Shown piece by piece: positions 63,684 through 64,000 of a stretch of 64,000 bases of DNA. Within the stretch, counting starts at the first letter, position 1, and each line of letters opens with the position of its first letter. Origin of the DNA: Saccharopolyspora galaxeae (lineage in GTDB: Bacteria > Actinomycetota > Actinomycetes > Mycobacteriales > Pseudonocardiaceae); NCBI RefSeq assembly GCF_016526145.1, contig NZ_JADDUE010000007.1:1-64000 (forward strand). The letters are read 5' to 3'. Under the pieces are notes generated by a model. It was not told the origin of the DNA, did not search any database, and saw only the letters and a program-made list of their open reading frames with translations. The translations under genes and the position numbers were made by a program.

Positions 63684-64000
63684 ATGCCGGCTGGAACGCG
63701 GATCGGGGTGTTGACCGGTGGCGGCGACTGCCCCGGTCTGAACGCCGTGCTGCGGGCGATCACGCGCAAGGGGATCGCGGTGCACGGGCACGAGGTCGTC
63801 GGTTTCCGCAGCGGCTGGAAAGGTCCGCTGGAGGGCGCCACCATGCCGCTCGGGCTGGACGAGGTGGAGGACATCCTCAGCCGCGGCGGCACCATCCTCG
63901 GTTCGTCGCGCACCAACCCGTACCAGCACGACGACGGGGTGCAGCGGATCAAGGCGACGATGGCCGAGCACGGGGTCGAAGCGCTGATCGCGATCGGCGG
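63684..64000 (+). CDS. pfkA: 6-phosphofructokinase, N-terminal part (cut by window)
   Basis: First 105 residues: TRIGVLTGGGDCPGLNAVLR is the phosphofructokinase nucleotide-binding loop, then GFRSGWKGPLEG and ILGSSRTNPYQHDDGVQ. The sequence ends at the window edge at AIGG, before the GGxD catalytic region that would tell ATP- from PPi-dependence. The ATG has GGAGG 8 nt upstream. Phosphorylates fructose 6-phosphate in glycolysis; fits functionally with the ROK sugar kinase nearby. Confidence 0.93.
   Translation, partial: MPAGTRIGVLTGGGDCPGLNAVLRAITRKGIAVHGHEVVGFRSGWKGPLEGATMPLGLDEVEDILSRGGTILGSSRTNPYQHDDGVQRIKATMAEHGVEALIAIG

Overview
The window is about 64 kb of high-GC actinobacterial chromosome. 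Its protein families and gene order fit a mycolic-acid-free relative of Mycobacterium in the Pseudonocardiaceae (Saccharopolyspora-like); that genus guess is inference. From memory, most of the window is collinear with Mycobacterium tuberculosis Rv2221c (glnE) to Rv2179c, with local insertions. This is mainly conserved core chromosome, and no prophage, insertion sequence, CRISPR array or integrated element was seen.

Layout. (1) 1-260: end of an rRNA operon (5S) with two tandem terminators. (2) 0.26-9 kb, nitrogen control: class I glutamine amidotransferase, glnE (adenylyltransferase) and, after an MDR oxidoreductase and an SMP-30 protein, its target glnA with the Tyr adenylylation site. (3) 9-20 kb, lipoate and 2-oxo acid dehydrogenase block: DUF4191, lipA, lipB, a TIGR01777 protein, sucB with two lipoyl domains and lpdA. 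It is interrupted by an SDR, a divergent TetR/unknown-gene pair with three operator-like palindromes, an F420-type LLM oxidoreductase and a decayed regulator. (4) 20-28 kb: OsmC, pepA, permease, DUF402, ilvE, then a beta-propeller gene paired with a MoaD/ThiS-type ubiquitin-like protein. (5) 28-31 kb: cobU-cobT-cobS, lower-ligand assembly of cobalamin. (6) 31-38.6 kb: aldo/keto reductase, HicB-like HTH protein, DUF3043, an A-type Fe-S carrier, S4 protein, secreted alpha-amylase, a shredded GH13 glucosidase pseudogene and asnB. (7) 39-47.5 kb: respiratory supercomplex genes ctaC-ctaF and ctaE-qcrC-qcrA-qcrB, split by an Lrp-type domain protein, trpD and two unknown genes. (8) 47.6-64 kb: exonuclease/GIY-YIG fusion, NYN protein, NlpC/P60 hydrolase, MA-type peptidase, fadD15-like long-chain acyl-CoA ligase, two SRPBCC proteins, phosphoesterase, ArsA-type ATPase, ROK sugar kinase, hydrolase, acyltransferase, 3'-5' exoribonuclease and the start of pfkA.

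Two patterns run through the window. First, at least 18 genes have a TANNNT (or near) hexamer ending 6-8 nt before the start codon and usually no Shine-Dalgarno site, the signature of leaderless transcription. Second, gene ends, especially convergent ones, carry strong GC-rich stem-loops. A recurring stem-loop family built on the arm GAGYGAACGGACC appears only between convergent genes. Short repeats (15-, 16- and 18-bp tandem units, a 50-bp dispersed repeat, and a 116-bp perfect duplication within sucB) mark intergenic and linker regions.

The least-explained items are the propeller/ubiquitin-like pair, the convergent-junction stem-loops, the TetR module and the 15-bp minisatellite in the cob operon.
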